From the NCBI GenBank assembly GCA_029243605.1, contig JAQWRT010000005.1, positions 124,001-188,000 of the forward strand: 64,000 bases of DNA. Reading direction: 5' to 3'. Source of the DNA: Myxococcota bacterium (GTDB taxonomy: Bacteria > Myxococcota_A > UBA9160 > UBA4427). The notes below the pieces were generated by a model. The model was not told where the DNA came from. It did not search any database and saw only the letters and a list, made by a program, of their open reading frames with translations. The position numbers were made by a program, and so were the translations under genes. Of the stretch, positions 14,484 through 22,892 are shown piece by piece (position 1 is the stretch's first letter; every line of letters starts with the position of its first letter).

Positions 14484-15484
14484 CGGTCGGTTTCGGCTTC
14501 TCCAAAACGGGCGAGATACGAGGACCAGGTCAACCCCGAGCCCACGCCCACCACAGCGATATCGTCCCCCGGGACCCACTTGTCCCAGTTCTGGGAGAGT
14601 ACCGTGCCCGAACTCGCCGCACCTGTATTTCCGTAGCGCTGGACATTCGAGTGGTGCCGATCGGGACGAATTTCGAAACGCCGGCAAACGTTCTCGAGCA
14701 TCCGCAAGTTGGCCTGATGCCCGATGAAATGCAGGGCTCGGGACGGCACCTCGAAGCGCTCCCGGAGGTGGTCGTAGCAGCGCCCGGTCTTCTTGATCGC
14801 AAAGGTCTGAACCGTGCGACCCTCCTGCTGGAAATACCCCTGACGGGGAATGATCACCTTGTCGGCCCCCATCGGGTTCGACTCCAGAGAGCTGCCCAAG
14901 ATTTGGGCCGGGCCCGGATGGCGCGTCGAAAGGACCGCCGCGAGGCCGGCGTCCCCCCAGAGCACCGCAGCGCTCCGGTCGGTGTAATCCACGGTGGACG
15001 TCATCGATTCCATGCTGACCAGGAGGATATAATCGGGCAGCGCATCCTCGCGCATCATGGAAAGCATGTGGATCCCGGCGAGAAAACTCGTACAGGCAGA
15101 GTTCACGTCCAAAGCCGGCGCCTCGATTTCGAGCAGCCGGGCCAGGTTGCAGGCCTCTGCGGGCGACGCGGTGTCGGGCGCGCAGCTGCCCCCGATCACC
15201 AGGCCCACATCGGCGGCAGAAATCCCCGCCCGGGCCAGGGCGAGCCGGGCGGCTCGGGCACCGAGTTCGGCGTTGCTGAACTCAGCCGCCTCCTGGGCAG
15301 CCCGGGACTCGGAGTTCCGGGTCTCCCGGATATAGTCGAGAGGCAGGACCGTTCGCCGGCACTCAATGCCCACGCGCTCGAGGATCCACTCGTCGTCGGT
15401 TCCGATATCGAGAGACTCGAGGAACGCGTTATCGATGCGATTTTCGGGGTGAAAGTGTCCCACCCCCATGAGGTTCAAGCTCAC
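14480..15484 (-). CDS. Beta-ketoacyl-ACP synthase III (FabH family)
   Basis: First gene of the fatty acid operon: a 334-residue thiolase-fold initiating synthase with Cys131 in NSACTSF, His256 in FIGHQANL and Asn286 in RYGNTGAASSG, the FabH triad. It would start chains from an acyl-CoA and malonyl-ACP. The start is GTG, preceded by GGGAGGG at a good distance. The closeness to housekeeping FabH is moderate, so the primer need not be acetyl-CoA. A sigma-70-like promoter lies about 130 bp upstream. Confidence 0.86.
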   Translation of the reverse strand: MSLNLMGVGHFHPENRIDNAFLESLDIGTDDEWILERVGIECRRTVLPLDYIRETRNSESRAAQEAAEFSNAELGARAARLALARAGISAADVGLVIGGSCAPDTASPAEACNLARLLEIEAPALDVNSACTSFLAGIHMLSMMREDALPDYILLVSMESMTSTVDYTDRSAAVLWGDAGLAAVLSTRHPGPAQILGSSLESNPMGADKVIIPRQGYFQQEGRTVQTFAIKKTGRCYDHLRERFEVPSRALHFIGHQANLRMLENVCRRFEIRPDRHHSNVQRYGNTGAASSGTVLSQNWDKWVPGDDIAVVGVGSGLTWSSYLARFGEAETDR

Positions 15485-15619
15485 AAGAAGCCCTCCCGGT
15501 TCTGCTCAACGCCTGACCTCGGCCCCCGGCCTTAAGCGATCGGACGGGCCCGGCGTCTCCCTCGCCCCCCTTTCCCCCACGGGGAGGCGGACTTGACCCA
15601 CCGTGGCGGGCACTTCCTA

Positions 15620-15647
15620 ATTATGACTCAGAGTCATGCGCGGTCAA
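15620..15647 (-). promoter_or_regulatory. Sigma-70-type promoter of the fatty acid operon
   Basis: On the minus strand TTGACC (15647-15642) and CATAAT (15625-15620) are separated by 16 bases, five of six matches to each consensus hexamer. Transcription would start near 15613 and leave a leader of about 130 bases before the KAS III GTG. The -35 box overlaps the dinG stop codon. Confidence 0.65.
15623..15637. promoter_or_regulatory. Perfect 15-bp palindrome in the promoter spacer, likely operator
   Basis: ATGACTCAGAGTCAT is a perfect inverted repeat with 7-bp arms around a central base. It fills most of the spacer and touches the -10 box of the fatty acid operon promoter, the usual place for a dimeric repressor. 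I did not see a second copy in the window. Confidence 0.6.
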
Positions 15648-18484
15648 GCCCTGCCCAGACCGAGTTCGGCCACAAGCCCGGGGAGCTCCTCTCGCTCCAC
15701 CACCCGGACTTCGGCGCCCGCCGGAAAGGCCGACTCGAGCTCGCCGAAATAGTTCCGATCCGTTCGCGCCTCCACAATGACCACGATGCCCCGGTCGTCC
15801 TCGCCCCGGATCAGCCGGCCGGTCATCTGCTTGAGATTCAGGAGCATCTTGCCCAGGCGATAGCGACGAAAGGCGTTCCCCCCCATCTCGGCCACGCGAG
15901 CTTCCCGGCGGCGGCGCAACTCCGTAGGAACCTCGAAGGGCAATTTCTCGATCACCACGGCCTGGAGATCGTCACCGGGAATATCGACGCCCTGCCAAAA
16001 GGTTCGGGAGCCCAGCAGAACGCCCCCTTCTGGGAGAGCCCGAAAGCGGGCGACGAGGCTACCCGGGTCGTCCACCGCTCGGCGGGGAGCGAGCACCTCG
16101 ATGGAGTCTTGGTCCAGGGCTTCGCCCAGCAGGTCGGCGACATCGTTCATTCGGCGCAGACTCGTAAAGAGGCCCAGGGTTCGGCCTCCGAGAAGCCTCG
16201 CCAGAGTCGCGATGACCTCGGCGGTTTCGGTCACCGGATCCGGCGCATCGGGCCTCGAACGCAGAGCGGCGACCCGCATATGATTGGGGTAGTCAAAGGG
16301 ACTCGCCGCAATCAGGCGATCGACACCGAAGGAAGAACGCTCCTCGAGCTCGAGTTCCCCCATCGCCGCAAAGGCGTCGCCCCCGACGAAGAGGCTGGCC
16401 GAAACCGCTGAGAACGATTCGAGGGGCTCCATGAATTGCTGGTGGAAGGCACCCGCCGGCGAAACCGAACGGATCGCCAGTACCCAGCGATCGTAGGGAA
16501 TGACCAGACGATCGAACGCCGCCACCGTATCACCACCACTCTCGGCGAAGGCAAGGCGAAGCCCAGTGGCGGCTTCGCGGAGGGCCTCGGCGTTACGCTC
16601 CACGGGGGTCTGCCCATCGGGGCTGGCCGCGGGCTCTTCGTCGAAACCCCATTCCGCCCGGCCGTCGAGTTCTTCGGCCAGCCGAGCCAATCCATCCAAA
16701 CGCTTGGCGGCAACCTCCGCCATGCGAGCCGCGCTGGGATAGGCACGCGCCGGGTCAACGGGCAACTGAACCTCTCCGTAATCGCTGGCGCGCTCGGCCA
16801 CCGCTCGACCCACGGCGGAAAAATCCAGGGCGAGGGAGCGGCGCGCCTCGTTGACCTCCTTGGCGGCTTCGAGCCTTTGCTTCCGGGGAAGCAAGCCACC
16901 CTGGGGTTCCCTTGCGCTGGTCAATTCACCCGGGGCCCCGAAAATTTCGTCGACGCGCTCCCGGAGTTCCTCGGGCCGCACAACTCGGGCGTAGACTTCA
17001 TCGGCCACACCCGCGAGTTCATGGCCCTCGTCGGCGATCACGTGTTCGAAGCGCGGGTAGTCCGGGGGCCAACGCAAGAGGAGATCGTGGTTCGCCACGA
17101 CCAGATGCGCCTTGGCCAGGGCACCCCGGCGCTTGCCGAATGGGCATGCGCGACGCTTTGCGCACTCCTCCCGGCTGCACTGCTCGGCTCGTCGCGCCAC
17201 CGCGTGCTGAGCGAGTTCGAGCAGGAGCGGATAGCGACGCAACAAGGCACCGGAAAGCGATCCAACCTCGCCCCCAGGCCGGATCCGCGCGCAGGCGAGC
17301 AAGACCGCGTAGGCCTGACGATCCTCCTCCAGCAGAGACGGGTCCGCCCCCATGGCCAGGGCATCTTGGAGTCGTTGCTCACAGACATAATTGGCCCGAC
17401 CCTTGATGGAGAGCGCGCGCAGTTCCGGGTAGCCGAGCATGCGCGCCGCCGAGGCGATGTCCTTCTCGAGCAACTGATCCTGGAGCAATTTGGTTCGCGT
17501 TGAAATCACAAGGGGCGGGCGGCTGCCCATCTCGGGCCGATCCATGGCGAAGGGAATCGCCGCCGCCAGATAGGCCAGAGATTTTCCGACTCCCGTTCCG
17601 CCCTCGAGCAACAGGTTGCCGCCGTGGCGCAGTCCTTTATGGAAGCCGCGCATGAGGTCGATCTGTTCCTGGCGGACACGATACCCCGGAAAATGTCGCG
17701 CCCCTCGCTCGGCATCCCCAAGGACTCGGGCGATGGCCTCGGTCTCGTTGGGGACGGGCGCCTCCTGGGATTCACCCACCCGGACGTATTGCTCCACTTC
17801 GGGCGCGGACTCCTCAAAGCCTTCGGCCCCGCCCAGCAAGCCGAGCCAAAGAGAATCGGGCAGTTGCCGCTTCAACACGCTGCGCGCGTGTCGGTAGCGG
17901 TCCTCATCCGCTCGGCTCCCACGAGCGACGCTGCACAACCAGTCGAGCCCCTCCATCGCCTGATCCAGGGGGCGAACCGAACCACTGCGCCCCAGACGCG
18001 CGCGCACCGCTGTGCGTACATCGGGCTCCCGGGCGTCCGGGTGGGTCAGCGCCAACAATTCCTCGAGTTCACCGAATCGAGCTCTGGCCAGACTCCCCGC
18101 GATATCCCGGCCCAGAAAGGGTCGAACCGCCTCGGCGGAGTAGACGAGAAGCAGTCGGCCCTCGAGGATTTTCCCGATGCCCTCCGCGCAATCCGCGAGG
18201 GCTGGAGCCGAGGCGAGTTCCTCCGGCGCGAGGCCGGCAGCGGCAAGAACTCCTTCGCCGGCCGGACGCCGGGGTCGGATGAGGGTTTCGAATCCCCTGG
18301 GCGGCTGCCCCTCGGCGTCTACGCAGACCGCGGCGACGGCGAGAATTTCGGCCGTGCGCGAGTCGCGTCCGCCGCTGGTCTCCAGGGCAACGAAGGCCAC
18401 TGGGCCCACCGCGGACAGAAATTCGCCCAGGCATCCCAGATCGCGATCCGCCGCCAAGGCACTTAGGCCCGGGAGGCGGATCAC
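15644..18484 (-). CDS. DinG-family (XPD-like) ATP-dependent DNA helicase with an N-terminal exonuclease-like domain
   Basis: A 946-residue superfamily 2 helicase. Walker A is GGTGVGKS near residue 294 and the motif II box is DEGH near 484. Cysteines at YVCEQ (about 365) and CSREECAKRRAC (about 433-444) fit the iron-sulfur cluster of DinG/XPD. The C-terminal half has GSRTFWQGVDIPG and MTGRLIRGEDDRG, the late helicase motifs. Residues 25-200 resemble a DnaQ-type 3'-5' exonuclease, but the first motif reads ALETSGG where DxE is needed, so the nuclease is probably inactive. DinG enzymes unwind R-loops and damaged DNA. The gap to the next gene upstream is 23 bp. Confidence 0.83.
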   Translation of the reverse strand: MIRLPGLSALAADRDLGCLGEFLSAVGPVAFVALETSGGRDSRTAEILAVAAVCVDAEGQPPRGFETLIRPRRPAGEGVLAAAGLAPEELASAPALADCAEGIGKILEGRLLLVYSAEAVRPFLGRDIAGSLARARFGELEELLALTHPDAREPDVRTAVRARLGRSGSVRPLDQAMEGLDWLCSVARGSRADEDRYRHARSVLKRQLPDSLWLGLLGGAEGFEESAPEVEQYVRVGESQEAPVPNETEAIARVLGDAERGARHFPGYRVRQEQIDLMRGFHKGLRHGGNLLLEGGTGVGKSLAYLAAAIPFAMDRPEMGSRPPLVISTRTKLLQDQLLEKDIASAARMLGYPELRALSIKGRANYVCEQRLQDALAMGADPSLLEEDRQAYAVLLACARIRPGGEVGSLSGALLRRYPLLLELAQHAVARRAEQCSREECAKRRACPFGKRRGALAKAHLVVANHDLLLRWPPDYPRFEHVIADEGHELAGVADEVYARVVRPEELRERVDEIFGAPGELTSAREPQGGLLPRKQRLEAAKEVNEARRSLALDFSAVGRAVAERASDYGEVQLPVDPARAYPSAARMAEVAAKRLDGLARLAEELDGRAEWGFDEEPAASPDGQTPVERNAEALREAATGLRLAFAESGGDTVAAFDRLVIPYDRWVLAIRSVSPAGAFHQQFMEPLESFSAVSASLFVGGDAFAAMGELELEERSSFGVDRLIAASPFDYPNHMRVAALRSRPDAPDPVTETAEVIATLARLLGGRTLGLFTSLRRMNDVADLLGEALDQDSIEVLAPRRAVDDPGSLVARFRALPEGGVLLGSRTFWQGVDIPGDDLQAVVIEKLPFEVPTELRRRREARVAEMGGNAFRRYRLGKMLLNLKQMTGRLIRGEDDRGIVVIVEARTDRNYFGELESAFPAGAEVRVVEREELPGLVAELGLGRA

Positions 18485-18506
18485 TTCGCCGGCGTCGTCC
18501 CTTGAC

Positions 18507-20153
18507 TCAGACGTAGATTCCGCCCTTAAAGTCGCGATCCTGCTTGATCATCACGTTGATCAGCGCGGGCTTGCCCGAGGCTGCGGCCCGCTCGAGAGCG
18601 GGGCGGAGTTCCTCGGGGCTCTCCACGTGTTCCCCATGGCCACCGAGGGCCTCGACGACCTTGTCGTAGCGCGTCGGGTTGAGAAGGGTTCCATCGAGCC
18701 TGTCCCAACCCAGCATGGCGCCCTGAGGACGCATCATCTGCCCCCAAGCCGCATCATTTCCAACGATCCCGATAACGGGCAGGTTGAAGCGAACCGCGGT
18801 ATCGAACTCGAACCCGTTCAGCCCGAAGGAGCCATCGCCGTAGACGATCACCACCCGCTTATCGGGGTGGGAGAGCTGCGCGGCCAGGCCGAAGGGCATG
18901 CCCACACCCAAGGTGCCCAGGGGACCGGGATCCATCCAAGCGCCCTCTCCGCGAACGGGCAGGATCTTCGCCGCCGTCGCGACGATGTCGCCGCCATCCC
19001 CGATCACGATGGGTGCGTCCAAGGTATCGAGCCAATCGCGAACCTCCCGGCACATCCGCTGCGGGTCTAGAGGACTCTCGTCGCTATTGAGCTTGGCTTC
19101 GACCTTGGCCTCCGCCGCATCTTCGATTTCACGCAGTTCATCGCGCCAGCTGGTGAAGTCGAGTTTCACACCCTGCTCCTGCATTTCCTCGACGAGCAGG
19201 TCGAAGCTGCAGGCGAGGTTGCCCACCAAGGGAACATCGGTGCCCCGATTCTGCCCGATCAGGGTCGCGTCCATTTCCAACTGGATGATTTTGGCGTCGG
19301 CGGGGATCGTCTGACCGAAGCGCATCCGAAAATCGAGCAACGTCCCTGCGAGCAAGATGCAATCGATCTTCTCCATCGCATCTCGCCGGGAGCGGTTCAA
19401 GAACTCGGGGGATTCGAAGGGGACCGTCCCGCGCGCCATGCCGTTGGTGTAGGTGGGAATATGCGTCTCGCTGATGAAGCGGTTCATGGCGGGGCTCGCA
19501 TTCGACCACTTCACGCTGGTCCCAGCCATGAGCATCGGGCGCTCGGCCGCCTGCAGCACCTCGAGGGCGTTCTTAACCTCGGTCCGATCCGGGGAGAGCC
19601 GCGGCGCCTGGGTCCGAATGCGGGGCATCACCGCGTCCTCCCACTCGACCTGACCATTCCAGGTATCCATGGGAATTTCAAGGAAGGCGGGCCCCGGGAT
19701 TCCCGAAACCGCGTGGCGGATCGCCAACTCGACGAATTCCGGAATGCGATCGGTCTGGTAGACGGCGTCACAGAATTTCGTAATCGGCCGAACGACTCCC
19801 AGGTGATCCATTTCCTGGAGAGAGCCCTTGCGAAGCTGGCTGAACGGACCCTGGCCGCCAAAAATCAAAATCGGGGAATTCGCCCGCCAGGCGTTGGCGA
19901 TGCCGGTGACGCCATCGGTAACCCCGGGGCCAGCAGTAATCGCCGCCACCCCGATGCTGCCCGGGTTGCAACGCGCCCAGGAGTCCGCCGCGTGGACCGC
20001 CGCTTGCTCGTGGCGCACGTCGATGATGCGAATTCCCTCGTCAATACAGCCGTCATAGAGGGGCATGATATGACCGCCCGGAAGGGTAAAGAGCACTTCT
20101 ACCCCTGCATTCTTCAGGGCTCGGGCCGCCAGCTTGCCACCGTGTACGGGCAT
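18507..20153 (-). CDS. Thiamine pyrophosphate-dependent enzyme, acetolactate synthase / 2-hydroxyacyl-CoA lyase (ILVBL) type
   Basis: A 548-residue TPP enzyme of the acetolactate synthase superfamily. Glu49 in DVRHEQAAVHAADSWAR is the cofactor-activating residue, and GDGSFGLNGFEFDTAVRFN near residue 439 begins the TPP-magnesium motif. The following IVGNDAAWGQ resembles the GNDA-W segment of ILVBL/2-hydroxyacyl-CoA lyases more than bacterial IlvB. No small regulatory subunit gene is adjacent, which also argues against branched-chain amino acid synthesis. I took ATG at 20153 because it has AGGA about ten bases upstream. Cleavage of 2-hydroxyacyl-CoA is the best guess, not a demonstrated role. 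Confidence 0.75.
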   Translation of the reverse strand: MPVHGGKLAARALKNAGVEVLFTLPGGHIMPLYDGCIDEGIRIIDVRHEQAAVHAADSWARCNPGSIGVAAITAGPGVTDGVTGIANAWRANSPILIFGGQGPFSQLRKGSLQEMDHLGVVRPITKFCDAVYQTDRIPEFVELAIRHAVSGIPGPAFLEIPMDTWNGQVEWEDAVMPRIRTQAPRLSPDRTEVKNALEVLQAAERPMLMAGTSVKWSNASPAMNRFISETHIPTYTNGMARGTVPFESPEFLNRSRRDAMEKIDCILLAGTLLDFRMRFGQTIPADAKIIQLEMDATLIGQNRGTDVPLVGNLACSFDLLVEEMQEQGVKLDFTSWRDELREIEDAAEAKVEAKLNSDESPLDPQRMCREVRDWLDTLDAPIVIGDGGDIVATAAKILPVRGEGAWMDPGPLGTLGVGMPFGLAAQLSHPDKRVVIVYGDGSFGLNGFEFDTAVRFNLPVIGIVGNDAAWGQMMRPQGAMLGWDRLDGTLLNPTRYDKVVEALGGHGEHVESPEELRPALERAAASGKPALINVMIKQDRDFKGGIYV

Positions 20154-20362
20154 TGGGAAATCCTCATTGTATTTGTTGGGGGTAGGGGATAGAGACTCGA
20201 GGCGGAGACTACCCGAACGGGCAGGACTCCGGGGCTCAAGGGGCCGAAGATATCCCAATCCGACGATTTGGCGCCAATGGCCTCACCCGGGTTCGAAGAG
20301 GCTCTACGGGTGCCTTGGGCCGGGCGGGCAAGCCCTCCTCCATGAGAAACGACCCGAGGAGG

Positions 20363-20400
20363 ATATAATAAAGGGGCAGGTCTCAAACGAGACCCGCCCC
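20363..20400 (-). terminator. Rho-independent terminator after pal
   Basis: Read on the minus strand, GGGGCGGGTCTC and GAGACCTGCCCC form a 12-bp stem with one mismatch around a GTTT loop, followed by TTTATTATAT. It lies about 30 bases past the pal stop. A second small hairpin (GACGAAGC/GCTTCG) sits between. Confidence 0.8.
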
Positions 20401-20431
20401 CGGGCGAAGCTTTCGCTTCGTCAAATCACGA

Positions 20432-20962
20432 TTAGCCCGCGGGCTCGAACTCCACTCGCCGATTGGCTGCCCAGGCCGCATCATTATTGCCCCGGCGAAG
20501 GGGACGCAATTCCCCATAGCTGACCACCATCATCTGGGCTTGAGGAACTCCCAGATTGGCGAGGTAGCGGCGTACCGCGGAGGCCCGGCGATCACCCAGC
20601 GCTAGATTGTACTCCTCGGTCCCCCGGTCATCGCAGTAGCCGGCGATGACGACGGTCATCCCGGTGGCCGTGAGCTGCTCGGCCGCCGCCTCCAGAACTG
20701 CAACCGCGTCGGGGCGAATCTCAGAGCTATCGAAGTCGAAGTGGACCATGCCCGGGTCCTGCCACTCGACGACAACCACCACGGCCTCTTCGGCCCCAGC
20801 CGTTGCGCTTGCATCGCTGAACTCACTGCCCGTTTCCGACGACGCCGACCCCTTATCATCGCTGGTCGTCGCACAACCTCCGAGGGTCAGGATAGAAGCC
20901 ACCAGCAGGGCGAGAAGAGTGCGCGTCATAAACGCGTGATCCACGGGAAATAGTCGTTTCAT
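20432..20962 (-). CDS. pal: Peptidoglycan-associated lipoprotein Pal
   Basis: A lipoprotein signal peptide with basic start, hydrophobic core and lipobox LGGC puts the lipidated cysteine at residue 30. The mature part has a short acidic linker and then an OmpA-like peptidoglycan-binding domain with FDFDSSEIRPDA, GYCDDRGTEEYN and LGDRRA. Pal links the outer membrane to peptidoglycan and works with TolAB during division. The ATG at 20962 has AAGGA at proper spacing and is preferred to ATG 20929. No tolB, tolA or ybgF is adjacent, so pal is separated from the usual tol cluster. Confidence 0.88.
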   Translation of the reverse strand: MKRLFPVDHAFMTRTLLALLVASILTLGGCATTSDDKGSASSETGSEFSDASATAGAEEAVVVVVEWQDPGMVHFDFDSSEIRPDAVAVLEAAAEQLTATGMTVVIAGYCDDRGTEEYNLALGDRRASAVRRYLANLGVPQAQMMVVSYGELRPLRRGNNDAAWAANRRVEFEPAG

Positions 20963-21295
20963 ATCCGATGAGGTCCTTTGCGGCCAATAAGGAAAGGTGA
21001 GTTGCCCGGTACCTCTTGAGGCACCGAAACACACGGGGCGGCGAGATTGCCTCCGTGGGCTATTGACGAGATAATGCGGATTCTCGGCACTCGCCGCAAG
21101 GAAATCGGCGGGGCTCCCGCCACGCGCCTCGGTTCGCCCCATGCAGGACGTCTTTCCGCTCCCTTGCCTCCACCCCAAAAGCACCACGCGTGGACTATCA
21201 TTCGCCTCCGCACGCGATCTGGGGAAGTTCCGGGTGGGTACCGAGCGGGGGGGCGGCATTTCCAGACCCCCCTCTTTGATCGGAGCGCTCTTCAA
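20963..21295. other. Divergent intergenic region between pal and thiI
   Basis: About 333 bp between two divergent genes that must hold both promoters. I found no consensus hexamer pair I would defend and no conserved RNA fold. The open frames crossing it have no recognisable product. Confidence 0.5.
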
Positions 21296-22849
21296 ATGGC
21301 GAAATTCAGCGAAAAGGGCACCGGAATACCCATGGAAAAGGCGACCGCCGATCTCCCTACGCAGTCCATGGTACTCCTGCGTTTCAGCGGGGATGTCACG
21401 ACCAAAGCGCCCCCCACCCGGCGGCGCTTTCTCCAGCGCCTGGGCAGCAACATCAGAGATGCACTTTCGAGCCAGGGCATCGAACACCGGGTCCACCGAA
21501 CCCACGACCGGATCTTCGTCGAGTTTCCCAGGAACCAAGAGGAGCACGCCGTCGGTGCTCTGGGCAGGATATTCGGGATTCAGTCCCTCGCTGTGGTGGA
21601 AAAGCACAGCTGGGAGACCCTCGACGATCTCGTGGAGATCGGTCATTCACTTTTTGCCGAGTCGGTCCGAGACAAAACCTTCGCCGTCCGGGCTCGCCGG
21701 GTCGGCGATCGCCGAGCCATTCCCTTTAAATCCGAGGAGCTTCAAAGACGCCTGGGGTCGGCGCTTCTTCCCCATGCTCGAGGGGTTTCCCTCAAGCACC
21801 CCGAAGCCGAAGCCTCACTCGAAATCATGCCCGGAGAAGCCTATTTCTTCCGCAAGAACATCCCGAGCCGGGGCGGATTGCCTCTGGGTTGCGAGGGCAG
21901 GGCCGTGGCCCTGGTTTCCGGGGGCTTCGACTCGCCCGTCGCCGCCTGGTTGCTGATGAAACGCGGGGTCTCCCTCGACTACGTGTTCTGCAACCTCGGC
22001 GGGCGCGACCACCAACTCGAAACCCTTCGCGTCATGAAGGTGGTCTCGGACGCCTGGTCCTACGGCACGCGACCCCACTTTCACGCCGTCGACTTCGATG
22101 AGGTCACCCGGGATCTTCAGGAAAAAGTCACCACGCGATACTGGCAGGTGGTCCTCAAGCGCTTGATGTTGCGAACTGCGGAAATGGTCGCCACCGAGCG
22201 CGACGCCTCGGCGATCATCACCGGAGACGCAGTGGGTCAGGTTTCCTCCCAGACCCTTCAAAATCTCGCGGCGATTTCGCCCGCCACGTCGCTACCCATT
22301 CTCCGCCCCCTGGTGGGCCTCAACAAGGAAGAGATCATCCGTCAGGCCCGGGAAGTGGGAACCCACGATCTGTCCGCCAAGGTCGGGGAATATTGCGCCA
22401 TGGTTCCCAGCAAACCCGCGACCAAGGCGACTCGAGAGCAGATGGAATACGAGGAGCGCGACCTGGACCTCAGCCTTCTCGAGAGGGCCGTCAGCGAGCG
22501 GTCCGTCTTCGACTTGCGCACCCTGGATCTCGATAGCCTCGAACGCCCCGAGATCCAGACATCCGAAATTCCCCCGGACGCGATCGTTCTCGATCTCCGG
22601 TCGAAAGCGGCCTACCAGGGCTGGCATTATCCCGATGCCCTCTTTCTCGATTTTCACAATGCGCTCCGGGTGTACGCCCAAATGGAACCCGGGCGGCCCT
22701 ATGTGCTCTACTGCGAATTCGGCCTCAAGAGCGGACACCTCGCCGAATTGATGCAGCGCGAGGGGCTCGAAGCCCGGCATTTCGCCGGGGGCTTGAAGGC
22801 GCTCATGGCCCACGCGGGACGCCAAGGCGTGGACACCCCGTCGTTTTAG
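21296..22849 (+). CDS. thiI: tRNA 4-thiouridine synthase/sulfurtransferase ThiI with C-terminal rhodanese domain
   Basis: ThiI makes 4-thiouridine at position 8 of tRNA and can supply sulfur for thiamine. The 517-residue protein has a ferredoxin-like and THUMP region (about 1-180), a PP-loop with SGGFDSPVA near residue 207, and a rhodanese domain (about 420-510) with its candidate persulfide cysteine in VLYCEFGLKSG near residue 472. The rhodanese extension is the E. coli-type form. ATG 21296 has GGAG ten bases upstream; ATG 21332 is an alternative. It is the only rightward gene in its neighbourhood. Confidence 0.87.
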   Translation: MAKFSEKGTGIPMEKATADLPTQSMVLLRFSGDVTTKAPPTRRRFLQRLGSNIRDALSSQGIEHRVHRTHDRIFVEFPRNQEEHAVGALGRIFGIQSLAVVEKHSWETLDDLVEIGHSLFAESVRDKTFAVRARRVGDRRAIPFKSEELQRRLGSALLPHARGVSLKHPEAEASLEIMPGEAYFFRKNIPSRGGLPLGCEGRAVALVSGGFDSPVAAWLLMKRGVSLDYVFCNLGGRDHQLETLRVMKVVSDAWSYGTRPHFHAVDFDEVTRDLQEKVTTRYWQVVLKRLMLRTAEMVATERDASAIITGDAVGQVSSQTLQNLAAISPATSLPILRPLVGLNKEEIIRQAREVGTHDLSAKVGEYCAMVPSKPATKATREQMEYEERDLDLSLLERAVSERSVFDLRTLDLDSLERPEIQTSEIPPDAIVLDLRSKAAYQGWHYPDALFLDFHNALRVYAQMEPGRPYVLYCEFGLKSGHLAELMQREGLEARHFAGGLKALMAHAGRQGVDTPSF

Positions 22850-22853
22850 GACG

Positions 22854-22892
22854 GGCGCTCAGGGCTCTCTAGAACAGGCGCTCAGGGCTCTC
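22854..22892. repeat. Imperfect tandem duplication of a 23-bp unit
   Basis: GGCGCTCAGGGCTCTC occurs at 22854-22869 and again at 22877-22892, a 23-bp period. It spans the stop region of the DUF3106-like gene in the short gap to thiI. Confidence 0.85.
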
